Of a DNA stretch of 64,000 nt, positions 62,018-64,000 are shown piece by piece. This DNA is from Bathymodiolus brooksi (lineage: Eukaryota > Mollusca > Bivalvia > Mytilida > Modiolidae), in NCBI GenBank assembly GCA_963680875.1, contig OY804584.1, positions 95,624,031 to 95,688,030 of the forward strand. Direction: 5' to 3'. The notes under the pieces were generated by a model, which was not told where the DNA came from, searched no databases, and worked only from the letters and a program-made list of their open reading frames with translations. Position 1 is the stretch's first letter; the number at the start of each line of letters is the position of its first letter. Both the position numbers and the translations under genes were made by a program.

Positions 62018-64000
62018 ACATGTGTGTTATGAGTATGCATTTTGCACATGTGTGTTATGGGTATGCATTTTGTACATGTGTGTTATGGGTATGCATTTTG
62101 TACATGTGTGTTATGGGTATGCATTTTGTACATGTGTGTTATGGGTATGCATTTTGTACATGTGTGTTATCGGTATGCATTTTATACATGTGTGTTATGG
62201 GTATGCATTTTGTACATGTGTGCTATGGGTATGCATTTTGTACATGTGTGTTATGGGTATGCATTTTGTTCATGTGTGCTATGGGTATGCATTGTGTACA
62301 CGTGTGCTATGGGTATGCATTTTGTACACGTGTGTTATGGGTATGCATTTTGTACATGTGTGTTATGGGTATGCATTGTGTACACGTGTGTTATGGGTAT
62401 GCATTTTGTACATGTGTGTTATGGGTATGCATTGTGTACACGTGTGCTATGGGTATGCATTTTGTACATGTGTGTTATGGGTATGCATTTTGTACATGTG
62501 TGTTATGGGTATGCATTGTGTACACGTGTGTTATGGGTATGCATTTTGTACATGTGTGTTATGGGTATGCATTTTGTACGTGTGCTATGGGTATGCATTT
62601 TGTACATGTGTGTTATAGGTATGCATTTTGTACACGTGTGTTATGGGTATGCATTGTGTACACGTGTGTTATGGGTATGCATTTTGTACATGTGTGTTAT
62701 GGGTATGCATTTTGTACGTGTGCTATGGGTATGCATTTTGTACGTGTGCTATGGGTATGCATTTTGTACATGTGTGTTATGGGTATGCATTTTGTACGTG
62801 TGCTATGGGTATGCATTTTGTACACGTGTGTTATGGGTATGCATTTTGTACATGTGTGCTATGGGTATACATTTTGTACATGTGTGTTATGGGTATGCAT
62901 TTTGTACATGTGTGTTATGGGTATGCATTTTGTTCATGTGTGCTATGGGTATGCATTGTGTACACGTGTGCTATGGGTATGCATTTTGTACATGTGTGTT
63001 ATGGGTATGCATTTTGTACATGTGTGTTATGGGTATGCATTTTGTTCATGTGTGCTATTGGTATGCATTGTGTACACGTGTGTTATGGGTATGCATTTTG
63101 TACATGTGTGTTATGGGTATGCATTTTGTACGTGTGCTATGGGTATGCATTTTGTACACGTGTGTTATGGGTATGCATTTTGTACATGTGTGCTATGGGT
63201 ATACATTTTGTACATGTGTGTTATGGGTATGCATTTTGTACATGTGTGTTATGTGTATGCATTTTGTACATGTGTGTTATGGGTATGCATTTTGTACATG
63301 TGTGCTATGGGTATTCATTTTGTACATGTGTGCTATGGGTATGCATTTTGTACACGTGTGCTATGGGTATTCATTTTGTACATGTGTGTTATGGGTATGC
63401 ATTTTGTACATGTGTGTTATGGGTATGCATTTTGTGCACGTGTGTTATGGGTATGCATTTTGTACATGTGTGCTATGGGTATGCATTTTGTACATGTGTG
63501 CTATGGGTATGCATTTTGTACATGTGTGTTATGGGTATGCATTTTGTACATGTGTGCTATGGGTATTCATTTTGTACATGTGTGTTATGGGTATGCATTT
63601 TGTACACGTGTGCTATGGGTATTCATTTTGTACATGTGTGTTATGGGTATGCATTTTGTACACGTGTGTTATGGGTATGCATTTTGTACATGTGTGTTAT
63701 GGGTATGCATTTTGTACATGTGTGCTATGGGTATTCATTTTGTACATGTGTGTTATGGGTATGCATTTTGTACATGTGTGTTATGTGTATGCATTTTGTA
63801 CATGTGTGTTATGGGTTTGCATTTTGTACATGTGTGTTATGGGTATGCATTTTGTACATGTGTGTTATGGGTTTGCATTTTGTACATGTGTGTTATGGGT
63901 ATGCATTTTGTACATGTGTGTTATGGGTATGCATTTTGTACATGAGTGATATGGGTATGCATTTTGTACATGTGTGTTATATGTATGCATTTTGTACATG
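62018..64000. repeat. 28-bp minisatellite, about 70 copies, runs off the window
   Basis: The unit is CATGTGTGTTATGGGTATGC plus ATTTTGTA. Variants are TGTGTTAT/TGTGCTAT, ACATG/ACACG, ATTTTG/ATTGTG and a 24-bp short form (TACGTGTGCTATGGG) at 62576, 62715, 62741, 62797 and 63129. Open frames of up to 641 codons are artefacts of low stop content. No single-copy ancestor was found in the window. Confidence 0.95.

Noticed and set aside
62020..63949. Frames of 635 and 641 codons (cysteine-rich MCVMGMHFVHVCYG repeats)
   Set aside because: Translation of the 28-bp array; overlapping frames give the same kind of peptide.

Overview
This is AT-rich animal nuclear DNA that is mostly repeats. The dispersed families point to a bivalve mollusc, most likely a mussel (Mytilidae). 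They include tRNA-headed SINEs with a conserved central core, an abundant element whose hallmark is a CACTAGTGGAGCAGGAACTG stretch, Harbinger and mariner-type miniature elements, and many minisatellites. There is no sign of bacterial operons, rRNA or functional tRNA genes. Family names A to F below are labels for this window only.

One gene looks intact. It is a three-exon gene on the minus strand (exons 43834-43612, 37943-37797, 33960-33701) that joins in frame into a 209-residue four-membrane-span protein of the claudin/PMP22 type. It carries three separate minisatellites. About 37 copies of a 67-bp unit lie against exon 2, and each copy contains the exon-2 3' splice site plus 55 bases of exon. 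Four 56-bp copies contain its last codons and stop codon. Four 35-bp copies lie just upstream of exon 1.

Two decayed genes of large unnamed multicopy animal families lie between 14.9 and 29.4 kb. The minus-strand one (22033-17987) encodes coiled coils, a DETSKY-like core and a C-terminal Tudor/chromo-like domain. The plus-strand one (about 25703-29386, with a separate N-terminal fragment at 14982-15345) encodes a long unknown region, a FEN1/PIN-like nuclease remnant and a tesmin-type CXC cysteine domain. They face away from each other and may be parts of one mobile element, but that is a hypothesis.

A broken non-LTR retrotransposon occupies about 49150-45012 (minus): endonuclease, linker and reverse transcriptase, with frameshifts, stops and a ruined YADD box. 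A 950-bp minisatellite has grown out of its own linker. A Harbinger element with a transposase remnant lies at 59607-60099, and a degenerate telomere-like block between inverted arms at 49350-49645.

Layout: 0-14 kb dispersed repeats and two arrays; 14-30 kb the two decayed families and a GAA/TTC microsatellite; 30-44 kb SINEs and the claudin-like gene; 44-50 kb LINE and telomere-like block; 52.5-56.1 kb a 57-bp array; 56-62 kb single-copy DNA, Harbinger and family-C elements; 62-64 kb a 28-bp array running off the window. The unifying theme is that at least nine arrays are each traceable to a single-copy stretch of a gene or transposon, several with the unexpanded ancestor still in the window.
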